A stretch of 64,000 bases of DNA from NCBI RefSeq assembly GCF_030409505.1, contig NZ_JAUFPZ010000002.1, positions 4,222,501 to 4,286,500 of the forward strand, written 5' to 3'. Positions 55,686 to 64,000 of the stretch are shown in pieces (within the stretch, counting starts at the first letter, position 1; each line of letters opens with the position of its first letter). The translations under genes were made by a program, and so were the position numbers. The notes under the pieces were generated by a model. The model saw only the letters and a list, made by a program, of their open reading frames with translations. It searched no databases and was not told the DNA's origin. This DNA is from Zunongwangia endophytica (GTDB lineage: Bacteria; Bacteroidota; Bacteroidia; Flavobacteriales; Flavobacteriaceae).

Positions 55686-56240
55686 ATGGATGATGAATTA
55701 CTTAAAACACTAAAAGAAGGAGACAAGCGAGCATTAACAGCTTTATATAATAAGTATTGGAAAATGTTATATATATCTTCTTTTAATCTTCTAAATAAAA
55801 GAGAGACTTGTGAAGAAATTATTCAAGACGTGTTCATTGATCTATGGAATAACCGATCTAAGGTTGAGATTAGAGTTTCATTAAAAAGTTATCTCTTTGC
55901 ATGCGTGAGATATAAAGTATTTTCAGAATTTAGGAAGAGTAAAACTTTGCACGTTGAGTTATTTGAAAATATAGACTCTAGATTACAACAAGTTACTCCC
56001 GAATCTAAGATTATTCACGAGGAATTAAAAGAACATATAAAAGTCGTAGTAAATAATCTTCCTGAAAAATGCCAAAACGTATATAAACTGAGTAGATATG
56101 AGCAACTGACTCATAAGGAGATTTCAGAAAAGTTAGGTGTTTCAACTAAAACAGTAGAAAATCACATTACAATAGCTCTTAAAATTCTTCGCTCATCTCT
56201 TGGGGATATATACTTTATAGTACTACTTTTTCATCTATAA
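55686..56240 (+). CDS. ECF sigma factor (RpoE/FecI type)
   Basis: A 184-residue ECF sigma factor of the Bacteroidota FecI-like group. Region 2 lies at about 20-90 (EEIIQDVFIDLWNNRSKVEI) and region 4 at about 120-170 with the HTH LTHKEISEKLGVSTKTVENH. It drives the susC2 operon when released by the FecR-type anti-sigma encoded 174 bp downstream. Confidence 0.93.
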   Translation: MDDELLKTLKEGDKRALTALYNKYWKMLYISSFNLLNKRETCEEIIQDVFIDLWNNRSKVEIRVSLKSYLFACVRYKVFSEFRKSKTLHVELFENIDSRLQQVTPESKIIHEELKEHIKVVVNNLPEKCQNVYKLSRYEQLTHKEISEKLGVSTKTVENHITIALKILRSSLGDIYFIVLLFHL

Positions 56241-56414
56241 AAGTCTATTATTAAACCTTTGTTATTGGTTGATGTTAGTGTTTTAAATGTTAATTATTGA
56301 ATGTTATTTTTATTAAATTATGTTAAATTTAATAAAAATATTAAAATCTATTAGGGGGGTAGTTAGTCTTTATGACACTATACTTAGAGAAACTTAAATT
56401 AGATTTTAAAAATA

Positions 56415-57560
56415 TTGGAGATTAATAATACAAAGTTCCAAAAACTCATAGAACAATATCTAAGCGGTGATATTAATAGTGAAGAGCTTCAGCAGCTTAT
56501 AAATTATTATGAAAGTTTTCAGAAAGACGATGTTTGGATTGATAAAATGGGTGAGGAGAAGGAACTTAAAAGTAAAATGCTTATTTCTATTCTCCAATCA
56601 TTGGAATATGAACCGGAGACAAAGACAATACCGCTTTATACGAAAAGTTTCTTTAAATATGCTATAGCTGCCAGTATAGCATTTTTTGCAGCAATTAACT
56701 TTTACTATTATAATCAAAAAAATGAGATTGACTTAGTTGGGGACTCTAATGTGCAAATAGGGGGTGATAAAGCAACTCTAATCCTTGCAAATGGTTGTAG
56801 TGTTAATTTAGGAAATGGAAAAGAGTATCATTCAGCATCGGTTTATAGTGATGGGAAGAAGCTAATCTATCACGGTGAAAAAGACAATCAGGCTTCAAAG
56901 GTTTCATATAATTATTTAAGTGTTCCTATAGGAGGAGAGTTTTTTGTTGAATTAGCCGATGGTACGGAGGTTTGGTTAAATTCAGATTCAAAAATTGCCT
57001 TTCCAGAAAATTTCGAAGACGGAGAAAAAAGAGAAGTAGAATTGATTTATGGGGAAGCATATTTTAAAGTCTCTCCAAGCTCAGAACATAAAGGATCAAG
57101 ATTTGTCTTGAAAACGGGCGAACAGGATATCGAGGTTTTGGGAACCCAATTCAATGTAAAAGCTTATAAAGAAGATACTAATATCTATACAACTTTAGTC
57201 GAGGGTGTTGTAAAATTGAATAGTACCGATAGCCAAAGTAAAAATTTAGTTCCTGGGGAACAGGCAATCTTCAGCAAACAAAATAAGGATCTAATTATTT
57301 CGCCCGTCGAAATATCTTATGAAGTTTCTTGGAAAGAAGGTGTATTCAAGTTCAAATATAAAAACCTAGAGCAAATTATGACCGTATTATCACGATGGTA
57401 TAACGTTCAGGTTATTTATGAGGATGAAAATTTGAAGGAAGTAAAATTTAATGGACAACTTCGAAAAGACCAAGAGTTAAAAGATATCTTAGAATTGTTT
57501 AAAAACACAAATTTTATAACGAATTATGAAGTAAAAAATAACGTAGTTATACTGAAATAA
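56415..57560 (+). CDS. FecR-family anti-sigma factor
   Basis: A 381-residue inner-membrane protein read from a TTG start at 56415, the first plausible start in frame. Residues 1-78 are the cytoplasmic anti-sigma part, the membrane span is at about 79-98, and the periplasmic FecR domain follows (GGEFFVELADGTEVWLNSDS, DIEVLGTQFNVKAY). The C terminus has the usual DUF4974 secretin/TonB-like end (VQVIYEDENLKEVKFNGQL). It transmits the signal from the STN-bearing SusC encoded after it. Confidence 0.92.
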   Translation: MEINNTKFQKLIEQYLSGDINSEELQQLINYYESFQKDDVWIDKMGEEKELKSKMLISILQSLEYEPETKTIPLYTKSFFKYAIAASIAFFAAINFYYYNQKNEIDLVGDSNVQIGGDKATLILANGCSVNLGNGKEYHSASVYSDGKKLIYHGEKDNQASKVSYNYLSVPIGGEFFVELADGTEVWLNSDSKIAFPENFEDGEKREVELIYGEAYFKVSPSSEHKGSRFVLKTGEQDIEVLGTQFNVKAYKEDTNIYTTLVEGVVKLNSTDSQSKNLVPGEQAIFSKQNKDLIISPVEISYEVSWKEGVFKFKYKNLEQIMTVLSRWYNVQVIYEDENLKEVKFNGQLRKDQELKDILELFKNTNFITNYEVKNNVVILK

Positions 57561-57570
57561 CATAATAAAA

Positions 57571-57615
57571 AAGGGAGTAAAGCCTGCACTCGCCAAAGTT
57601 GATGCTTTCTCCCTT
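57571..57615 (+). terminator. Hairpin between anti-sigma and susC genes
   Basis: AAGGGAG-T-AAAGC pairs with GCTTT-CTCCCTT (12 bp, one bulged T) around a 20-nt loop; no T-run follows. It may be an attenuator or RNA-processing element separating the regulator genes from the highly expressed susCD genes. Confidence 0.45.
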
Positions 57616-57664
57616 CAATTAATAACCAGTTAAATATATTAACTAATTAACACCCTCTAAATTT

Positions 57665-60600
57665 ATGAAAATAAAATTAACTACTAACTCGACTGTTCAG
57701 TTTAGGAGGTACATTAAAATTCTAATGAAAAGTTTCGTTTTTTTATTCTGTACAACTGTATTCAGTTTTACGTCTACTAACATTTTATCTCAAAATGCTA
57801 ATATTAGCATCGATTCTGATAAAACAATTTCAGTAGATGAGGTACTTAATTTAGTGATGAGTCAAACTGATTATGTTTTTGTATATCAGTCCGATTTGTT
57901 CAAAGACTTGCCAGAAGTCGAATTAAAAAAAGGAATTATCAAGGCTAACAATTTGCTTAATTCTAGTTTGGTAGATAGCAACTTTGATTTTGTATATGAT
58001 AATGAATATACAATTATTTTTAAAGAAAAACCGAACACAACTCAACAACAGCTGCTTGTTAGTGGAACAATCACCGATGAGCAGGGAATGCCTTTACCTG
58101 GATTGACTGTTTATATTTCCAGTACCCAGCCGAATATGGAGCAAGGTGAAAATGGAAGCAAAACTATGGTAAGAGGCACTGTTACCGATTTTGATGGCAA
58201 ATTTTCAATTCAAGCAGACAAAGGACAGTTTTTAGTTATTACGGGTGTAGGGTATGAAATGTATTACCAAAAAGTAGAATCTACAATGAAAAATGTTTCT
58301 ATTTCCTTGAAGGAAGAAATGAATTCTTTAGAAGAGGTTATGGTGGTTGGGTACGGAACAACAAAAAAAAAGGATTTAACAGGATCTGTAGGATCTGTGA
58401 AGGCTGAAGAGTTAGGGCAGATTCAAACACAAACGGTAGATCAGGCTTTAATAGGAAAAGTTGCCGGAGTTTATGTTCAAAATAGAGGAGGGCAACCAGG
58501 AGCCGGAGCTTTTGTGCAAGTTAGAGGGCTCAGCCAAATTAGAGGAGACAATCAACCATTATATGTTATTGATGGAGTTCCAATAAATATCACACCAAAT
58601 ACCGAATCTCTTGGGATTATTAATTATGGTTCGCGTGAAAATCCGCTTTTATCTATAAATCCGGATGATATTGAACGTGTAGATATTTTAAAAGATGCTT
58701 CAGCAGCTGCGATCTATGGATCAAGAGCCGCAAATGGTGTTGTAATAGTAACTACAAAACGTGGTAAACGAGGTGAAGCACCAAGATTATCTTTTAATGT
58801 AAGTTCTACCATTCAAAATCCGGTGGATACTTATGATTATTTGGATGCCTCAGATTATATATCCTGGACTCAGGGCAATGCTCGTCGTATATTAAGTGGT
58901 GTTCCTGAAGAAAATTGGGAATCTGCTTACCCAGTACAAAATAGGATCTTAAAAAATCCAGATAGTTATTTTGGAAATGCAGATGCAAACTGGCAGGATA
59001 TTATAAAGAATAAAAATGCTTTATGGACAAAGTATAGTCTTAGCGTTAGCGGAGGTACAGAAAAAGCCAGTTACTTCACTTCTCTTGGTATTTCAGATCA
59101 GGATGGAGCTATGATAGGTAATAATTTTAAGCGCTACAATTTAAGTACAAACGTAGATGCCAATGTAACCGATCTTTTAAAAGTAGGGACGTCTATTAAT
59201 TATAATTATTCCATTAATAAGAATAAGGGGTTTACTTCCTTAAGTCAAGGACAATTTAGACCCGATTTAACTCCTTATAATGATGATGGATCATATTCAA
59301 CTTTTGATGGCGAATATGGTGAGCAGTTTACACTTTTGGGCAATGGAAACCAAATGAGGGATAAAAGAATTTCTAAAAACCTTTTAGCCACGATTTTTGG
59401 GGAATATGAGATTATAGATGATTTAAAGTTTAAATCTCGAATTAGTATTGGCTTGAAAGAAGATAATATCGATGAGTTTTACACTTCAAAATCTACAGAG
59501 GCTTTATATGAAGGTTTATATTATAGTCGACCTGGTGCTGTTTTAGGTGTACAAACTAATAATAACTGGTCTACGACATTTACAAATACGCTAAACTTCA
59601 ACAAAACAATTAATAAAAATCATACAATCGATGCTGTTGTTGGAGTTTCTTGGGATCGGAGTCGTTATGATGCAGAATCACAAACTTATAGAGGTTTTCC
59701 AGACGATGATATTTTAACTAACATAGCTTCAGCAAGTTTTTTTGATGATGCCAATAGTGAGAGTTTACAGCAGGGCTTAAACTCTATTTTTGGAAGAATA
59801 AACTACAATTATAAAAGCAAATACTTAGCTACATTTACTGCACGTAGGGACGGATCAACAAAATTTGGTCCAGATAATCAATTTGGATTTTTCCCTTCTG
59901 GTGCTCTTGCCTGGAATATGCATAACGAAGATTTCTTAAGAGAAGTAAGTTTTGTTAATCAACTTAAGCTAAGAGCTTCTTTGGGGCGCGTAGGGTCTGA
60001 CAATTTACCTTCTTTTACCTACTTGTCCTACTATCAAGCGTTAGAAAATGGAGATTCTTATTATGATGGCCAAAACGGTATAGCTGTTACAGGAGTGCCA
60101 AATACAGGAATTAGATGGGAAGAAACCGATCAATTAGATCTTGGTGCAGAATTTAGTTTATTCAATAATCGTTTAGAAGGTGAGATTGTTTATTATGAAA
60201 AAAATACTTCCGGTATAATTTTATTTTCCCCAATCCCTGCAGAAACTGGATTCAACTCTTGGAATACTAATATTGCAGATGTTTCGAATAAAGGTTGGGA
60301 GATAACAATAGGAGGAGATATCATCAGAAATAAAAATTTCACTTGGAATTCTTCACTTAATATCGCAACTGTTAAAAATAATGTGGATCATTTGTATGGT
60401 TCAAATTCAGGAGATCAAACTGGTATTGTAGAAGGTCAGCCTATTGGCGTAATAATGGGGTACGATGTAATTAAAATTGTTCAGACACAGGAAGAAATAG
60501 ATGAATTAAATAGTACGCTAGATGGTCGCTATCAATCTTCACTAAGACAACCAGGAGATTATCTTTTTAAAGATATAAATGGTGACGGTAAAGTTAATAC

Positions 60601-61138
60601 AAATGATAGAACACCTATTGGTAATCCTAATCCCGATTTCTTTGGGGGGTGGAACAACCGACTTTCTTACAAAAATTGGAGTTTAAACATGAATTGGAAT
60701 TTTGTTAGTGGAGCGCAACGAGAATATGAAATGATAACAAAATTAAGGTCTATCGATATTAACTCAAATATCACCAATCTAGTAAGTAATACATGGGCAG
60801 AAAATAATACTGATGCAACTTATGCCAGACACGGTTCAAGAAGTCACGGCTCTACTCCAAGTTCAAAATCAATTGTAGATGCATCTTACATTAAACTTAG
60901 ATCTGCTTCTATTAGTTATAATTTGCCTAAAAAATGGTTTGGAGATACAGGAATTTCTAATACTCGATTAACCTTGAGTGGAAATAACCTAATCACTATT
61001 ACCGATTATCCCGGTTTAGATCCTGAAGATGTTTCTAGTTTTGGTTTTGCAAACCGAAGTACCAATTTCAACTCAGATGATGGACTTTCGTATCCAAATG
61101 TTAGAACTTTCACATTTGCTCTAAATGTGACCTTTTAA
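57665..61138 (+). CDS. susC: SusC/RagA transporter with STN signalling domain
   Basis: A 1157-residue outer-membrane TonB-dependent transporter. A long signal/anchor region (about 1-43) precedes an STN domain (about 45-112, ISVDEVLNLVMSQTDYVFVY and VYDNEYTIIFKEK) that contacts the anti-sigma factor. A carboxypeptidase-D-like domain (about 118-215) with an unusually long loop (STQPNMEQGENGSKTM) follows, then the plug (about 225-340, QPLYVIDGVP) and a barrel ending in Phe. The STN domain and upstream sigma/FecR genes show trans-envelope induction by its own substrate. Confidence 0.94.
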   Translation: MKIKLTTNSTVQFRRYIKILMKSFVFLFCTTVFSFTSTNILSQNANISIDSDKTISVDEVLNLVMSQTDYVFVYQSDLFKDLPEVELKKGIIKANNLLNSSLVDSNFDFVYDNEYTIIFKEKPNTTQQQLLVSGTITDEQGMPLPGLTVYISSTQPNMEQGENGSKTMVRGTVTDFDGKFSIQADKGQFLVITGVGYEMYYQKVESTMKNVSISLKEEMNSLEEVMVVGYGTTKKKDLTGSVGSVKAEELGQIQTQTVDQALIGKVAGVYVQNRGGQPGAGAFVQVRGLSQIRGDNQPLYVIDGVPINITPNTESLGIINYGSRENPLLSINPDDIERVDILKDASAAAIYGSRAANGVVIVTTKRGKRGEAPRLSFNVSSTIQNPVDTYDYLDASDYISWTQGNARRILSGVPEENWESAYPVQNRILKNPDSYFGNADANWQDIIKNKNALWTKYSLSVSGGTEKASYFTSLGISDQDGAMIGNNFKRYNLSTNVDANVTDLLKVGTSINYNYSINKNKGFTSLSQGQFRPDLTPYNDDGSYSTFDGEYGEQFTLLGNGNQMRDKRISKNLLATIFGEYEIIDDLKFKSRISIGLKEDNIDEFYTSKSTEALYEGLYYSRPGAVLGVQTNNNWSTTFTNTLNFNKTINKNHTIDAVVGVSWDRSRYDAESQTYRGFPDDDILTNIASASFFDDANSESLQQGLNSIFGRINYNYKSKYLATFTARRDGSTKFGPDNQFGFFPSGALAWNMHNEDFLREVSFVNQLKLRASLGRVGSDNLPSFTYLSYYQALENGDSYYDGQNGIAVTGVPNTGIRWEETDQLDLGAEFSLFNNRLEGEIVYYEKNTSGIILFSPIPAETGFNSWNTNIADVSNKGWEITIGGDIIRNKNFTWNSSLNIATVKNNVDHLYGSNSGDQTGIVEGQPIGVIMGYDVIKIVQTQEEIDELNSTLDGRYQSSLRQPGDYLFKDINGDGKVNTNDRTPIGNPNPDFFGGWNNRLSYKNWSLNMNWNFVSGAQREYEMITKLRSIDINSNITNLVSNTWAENNTDATYARHGSRSHGSTPSSKSIVDASYIKLRSASISYNLPKKWFGDTGISNTRLTLSGNNLITITDYPGLDPEDVSSFGFANRSTNFNSDDGLSYPNVRTFTFALNVTF

Positions 61139-61181
61139 ATAGAATGCAAGAGCATATTATCCCAAACAAAAATTTTAAAAG

Positions 61182-62690
61182 ATGAAAAAAATACTATACA
61201 AATATATAAGCGTTTTAACGATTTTGGTAACTATATATTCTTGCCAACTAACCGAAGAGCTGGACGATTATGAACCCTTATATTCATTAGACGCCGAAGA
61301 TGCAATTGATACACAAGAGACTGCAGAATTAGCGTTAGTTGGAGCATATTCTGGTTTTACACAAAGAAGTTTAGGTAGCCCATTTCCAGATATGTTTATT
61401 ATTCCAGATGTTTTAAGTGGCTATAGCACTGTAGGGCGCATATTTTCTTCAGATCCAGAAGAAGCGGCCTTTATTCAAAACGATCCAATTTCAACTGGTA
61501 CGGTTAGAACATTAAACATTTATACTGGTTTATATGAATTTATTAATAGAACAAATTGGATAATAAGTACTGTAGAAGGACTTGACGATGATATTTTTGA
61601 ACCTCAAGTAAGACGTACAGAAATAATTGCTGAAGCTAAAATTCTAAGAGCTTTAGGACATTTTTATTTGTTACGCAATTTTGGTCAGTTTTACGATATT
61701 AATTCAAAATATGGTATAAATACAAGATTAGAGCCCGCCAAATCGGCTGAAGCATACTCTAGAGATTCAGTTTTAGAAACTTACGAAACGATATTAAATG
61801 ATTTGGAATATGGTATTGAGAATGGTCCTAGTTTAAGAACTAAAGGCTATACTAATAGCACCTTTGCAAAAGGATTAAAAGCTAGAGTATTATTATATAT
61901 GCAGCGTTATAGCGAAGCGGCTATTGTAGCAAAAGAAATAATTGAGAGTTCCAATAGTAACTTCAGTTTAGAACCTACTTTTTTATCTATTTTTGATGAT
62001 CATGAATCATCCGTAATATTTCAAAGTTCAGAAATTTTATTTGGGACAAGAGGGGAACCTGCAGCTACTATTGGTATGGGATCTTATTACAGTGGTTTTT
62101 TTGCCACTATTACTCAGGATTATTTAGATGCAGTTAATGGATCGTTGAATGTTAATGGACAGACAATTAATATTGGTGGTTCAGAACGAACAGAAGAAAT
62201 ATTTTTTCCGAACTCATCGTATGGAGGATATTATTCAACAAAATACACTTCAAATTTCACAGACGGAGATTATGACATGATTTACCATATGCGTATGGCT
62301 GAAGTTTATTTAATATTTGCCGAAGCAAATGCCAGAGCAAATAATATGGTAAAACCAGAAGCTTTGGAAGCATTAAATACAATTCGACTTAGGGCAGGGG
62401 CAACTTCGACTGGTGAAGGCGGTTTTGAGAAGTATACGACAACTATAAGTTTAGATCAATTTCTTACGGCTGTTCGTTATGAAAAATTAGCAGAGTTGTA
62501 TTCAGAAGGTGGGGAGACATGGTACGATCTAATTCGCTACGATTATAGCGATGGTTTTAATTCAGGTTTTCAGGTATCTGATGTTAAAGCATCAGCCACA
62601 GATCCAGAAAAATTTATTTTACCAATTCCAACTGAGACTATAGATGCAGGAGGGAATATGATTGTTCAAAATCCAGGTTATGACGATTAA
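61182..62690 (+). CDS. susD: SusD/RagB-family lipoprotein
   Basis: A 502-residue surface lipoprotein (lipobox IYSC, Cys21). RagB/SusD features include EIIAEAKILRALGHFYLLRN and a C-terminal VRYEKLAELYSEGGETWYDL. It binds the substrate of the adjacent SusC. It begins 43 bp after susC. Confidence 0.93.
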   Translation: MKKILYKYISVLTILVTIYSCQLTEELDDYEPLYSLDAEDAIDTQETAELALVGAYSGFTQRSLGSPFPDMFIIPDVLSGYSTVGRIFSSDPEEAAFIQNDPISTGTVRTLNIYTGLYEFINRTNWIISTVEGLDDDIFEPQVRRTEIIAEAKILRALGHFYLLRNFGQFYDINSKYGINTRLEPAKSAEAYSRDSVLETYETILNDLEYGIENGPSLRTKGYTNSTFAKGLKARVLLYMQRYSEAAIVAKEIIESSNSNFSLEPTFLSIFDDHESSVIFQSSEILFGTRGEPAATIGMGSYYSGFFATITQDYLDAVNGSLNVNGQTINIGGSERTEEIFFPNSSYGGYYSTKYTSNFTDGDYDMIYHMRMAEVYLIFAEANARANNMVKPEALEALNTIRLRAGATSTGEGGFEKYTTTISLDQFLTAVRYEKLAELYSEGGETWYDLIRYDYSDGFNSGFQVSDVKASATDPEKFILPIPTETIDAGGNMIVQNPGYDD

Positions 62691-62794
62691 TTTTAATAAA
62701 AGTATGGATAATGCACTGGCTTTTAAAACCCGTGATTTGCCATAATCCTTATGCAATCAGAAATACCTAATATTAAATTTTAAAACACTTAGAA

Positions 62795-63994
62795 ATGAAA
62801 AAGCTTATAGCACTGTTTTGTGTTATCCTGATACTCATAGCTTGTCGAGATGATATAAAATTAAAGCCTGGTGAGTATGAAATTTCTGGTAAAGTTCGAG
62901 GAATGGAGACTGGAAAATTATTTCTTATTTCAAAAAAGCCGAGCGGAATTCAGGTTGATACTTTATATGTAAAGTCTGGAAATTTTAATTTCAGAAACAG
63001 TCTGGAGAATGATGTACTAGAAGCATATATTGCAGATCAGCCTAATTATCGTTCAAGTAATAATAAAGCCAGCATTTATATAGAACCAACTCGTATGCAA
63101 TTACAACTTAATACCAGTGATTTTGAAAGTGTTGAATTAACAGGTTCTCAAACACAGGAGGACGCTGAAGCATTACAGCAAAAGCAAAAGGAACTGCGGT
63201 TAAAATATAAAAATGAGCTTGGCGCTTATTCAGCTAATGGAGAGCGACTAAAAAAAGCCAAAAACCCTGAAAAAAAAGAAGAATTAAAATGGAAGGATGA
63301 CGAATTGAGAGGTGAGCTTCAACCTTATTTCGAAGAAGAAAAAGAGCTTGTCAAACAATTTATATCAACACATCCAAAATCGTATATAAGCTTTGAAAAT
63401 ATACTTTATATGATAGAGGAATTCACTCAGGAAGAAGCCAGAAAAGTTTATAATGAATTTCCAGAGAGCTTTAAAGAAAGAAAACTTGGATCGGTGATTA
63501 AAAAACAAATCGACGATAAGTCAAAAGGTATCGTAGGTGCAACTGCTGAAAATTTTAGTAAGGTGGATATTGATGGCAAACCTCTAAAATTAGAAGATTT
63601 TAAAGGACAATATGTATTATTAGATTTTTGGGCTTCGTGGTGTATTCCCTGTAGAAAAGGAAATCCGCATTTGTTGAAGATATACGATAATTATAATGAC
63701 AAAGGTTTTGAAATAATAGGTGTTTCTGATGATGATAGAAATCCTGATGCATGGCTAAAAGCAGTAAAAAAAGATAGAATAGGAGTATGGCGTCATATCT
63801 TAAGAGGGATGGAGGTGGATACCACCAGTGGAGGATTCAAAATAGTCAATCAAGGTATCACAGAAGGATACAATATTTCTTCTTTACCGACTAAGATATT
63901 AGTAGATCCAGATGGAAAAATAGTTGGGCGTTACGACGGAAGTAAAGCAGATGAGGAAGCTTTGGATAAGAAGTTGGCAGATTTATACGAGTAA
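62795..63994 (+). CDS. TlpA-like thioredoxin lipoprotein with DUF4369
   Basis: A 399-residue lipoprotein (lipobox LIAC, Cys17). The N-terminal DUF4369-like domain (YEISGKVRGMETGKLFLISK) and a charged helical linker (about 125-200) precede a C-terminal thioredoxin fold with the redox motif WCIPC (Cys283, Cys286) and the cis-Pro in SSLPTKILVD. It reduces or rearranges periplasmic disulfides. Such proteins often close SusCD operons. It begins 104 bp after susD and ends at the window edge. Confidence 0.92.
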   Translation: MKKLIALFCVILILIACRDDIKLKPGEYEISGKVRGMETGKLFLISKKPSGIQVDTLYVKSGNFNFRNSLENDVLEAYIADQPNYRSSNNKASIYIEPTRMQLQLNTSDFESVELTGSQTQEDAEALQQKQKELRLKYKNELGAYSANGERLKKAKNPEKKEELKWKDDELRGELQPYFEEEKELVKQFISTHPKSYISFENILYMIEEFTQEEARKVYNEFPESFKERKLGSVIKKQIDDKSKGIVGATAENFSKVDIDGKPLKLEDFKGQYVLLDFWASWCIPCRKGNPHLLKIYDNYNDKGFEIIGVSDDDRNPDAWLKAVKKDRIGVWRHILRGMEVDTTSGGFKIVNQGITEGYNISSLPTKILVDPDGKIVGRYDGSKADEEALDKKLADLYE

Positions 63995-64000
63995 GTATTG

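Overview
The window reads as chromosome of a marine-type member of the Flavobacteriaceae (Bacteroidota). The grounds are SusC/SusD pairs, FecR-type sigma/anti-sigma control, lipoproteins with very short signal sequences, weak Shine-Dalgarno sites, TAnnTTTG-like -7 elements, AT-rich spacers and a Bacteroidota-type (clade II) nos cluster. No tRNA, rRNA or CRISPR array was found.

1-1.75 kb is a graveyard: a multiply frameshifted cation-efflux-like gene, an Lrp/AsnC regulator and a metE-like gene that have lost facing 5' ends (apparently one deletion), and a small frameshifted membrane protein.

1.7-14 kb is a nitrous/nitric oxide module. It holds a lipoprotein cytochrome c, NosZ, a NosB-position membrane protein and NosLDFY, then an IS3 remnant. 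After that come the di-iron repair protein ScdA/Ric, a quinol NO reductase, a heme-copper-oxidase-like membrane protein and a Crp/Fnr regulator. The nos operon and scdA carry the same operator (TTATGA-N6-TCATAA) at the same distance from a -7-like element and start codon.

14-24.4 kb holds a truncated TPR protein and a minus-strand RND efflux operon (adaptor, pump, outer-membrane factor). The pump genes run into a LytS-type kinase whose LytTR response regulator is separated from it by DoxX. A TetR-like N-terminal remnant lies upstream of the pump.

25-31 kb is a putative zinc-response region: an alkaline phosphatase pseudogene, a CobW/COG0523 GTPase, a Fur/Zur regulator, two lipoproteins and a TonB-receptor remnant. 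Four copies of one 23-bp operator lie at three promoters. An IS982 remnant, a class D beta-lactamase and an exported glutathione peroxidase follow.

33-55 kb is a carbohydrate-utilisation region. A seven-gene minus-strand operon encodes an SSS transporter, two small membrane proteins, a GH2 enzyme of exo-beta-glucosaminidase type, a DegT aminotransferase, a Gfo/Idh oxidoreductase and a ROK kinase. It faces a SusC/SusD pair followed by a propeller-containing lipoprotein, two metallophosphoesterases, a GDPD and an AraC regulator. I suggest the operon handles an amino sugar.

55.6-64 kb is a second SusCD locus, controlled by an ECF sigma factor and FecR-type anti-sigma factor. Its SusC carries an STN signalling domain, and it ends in a TlpA-like thioredoxin lipoprotein.
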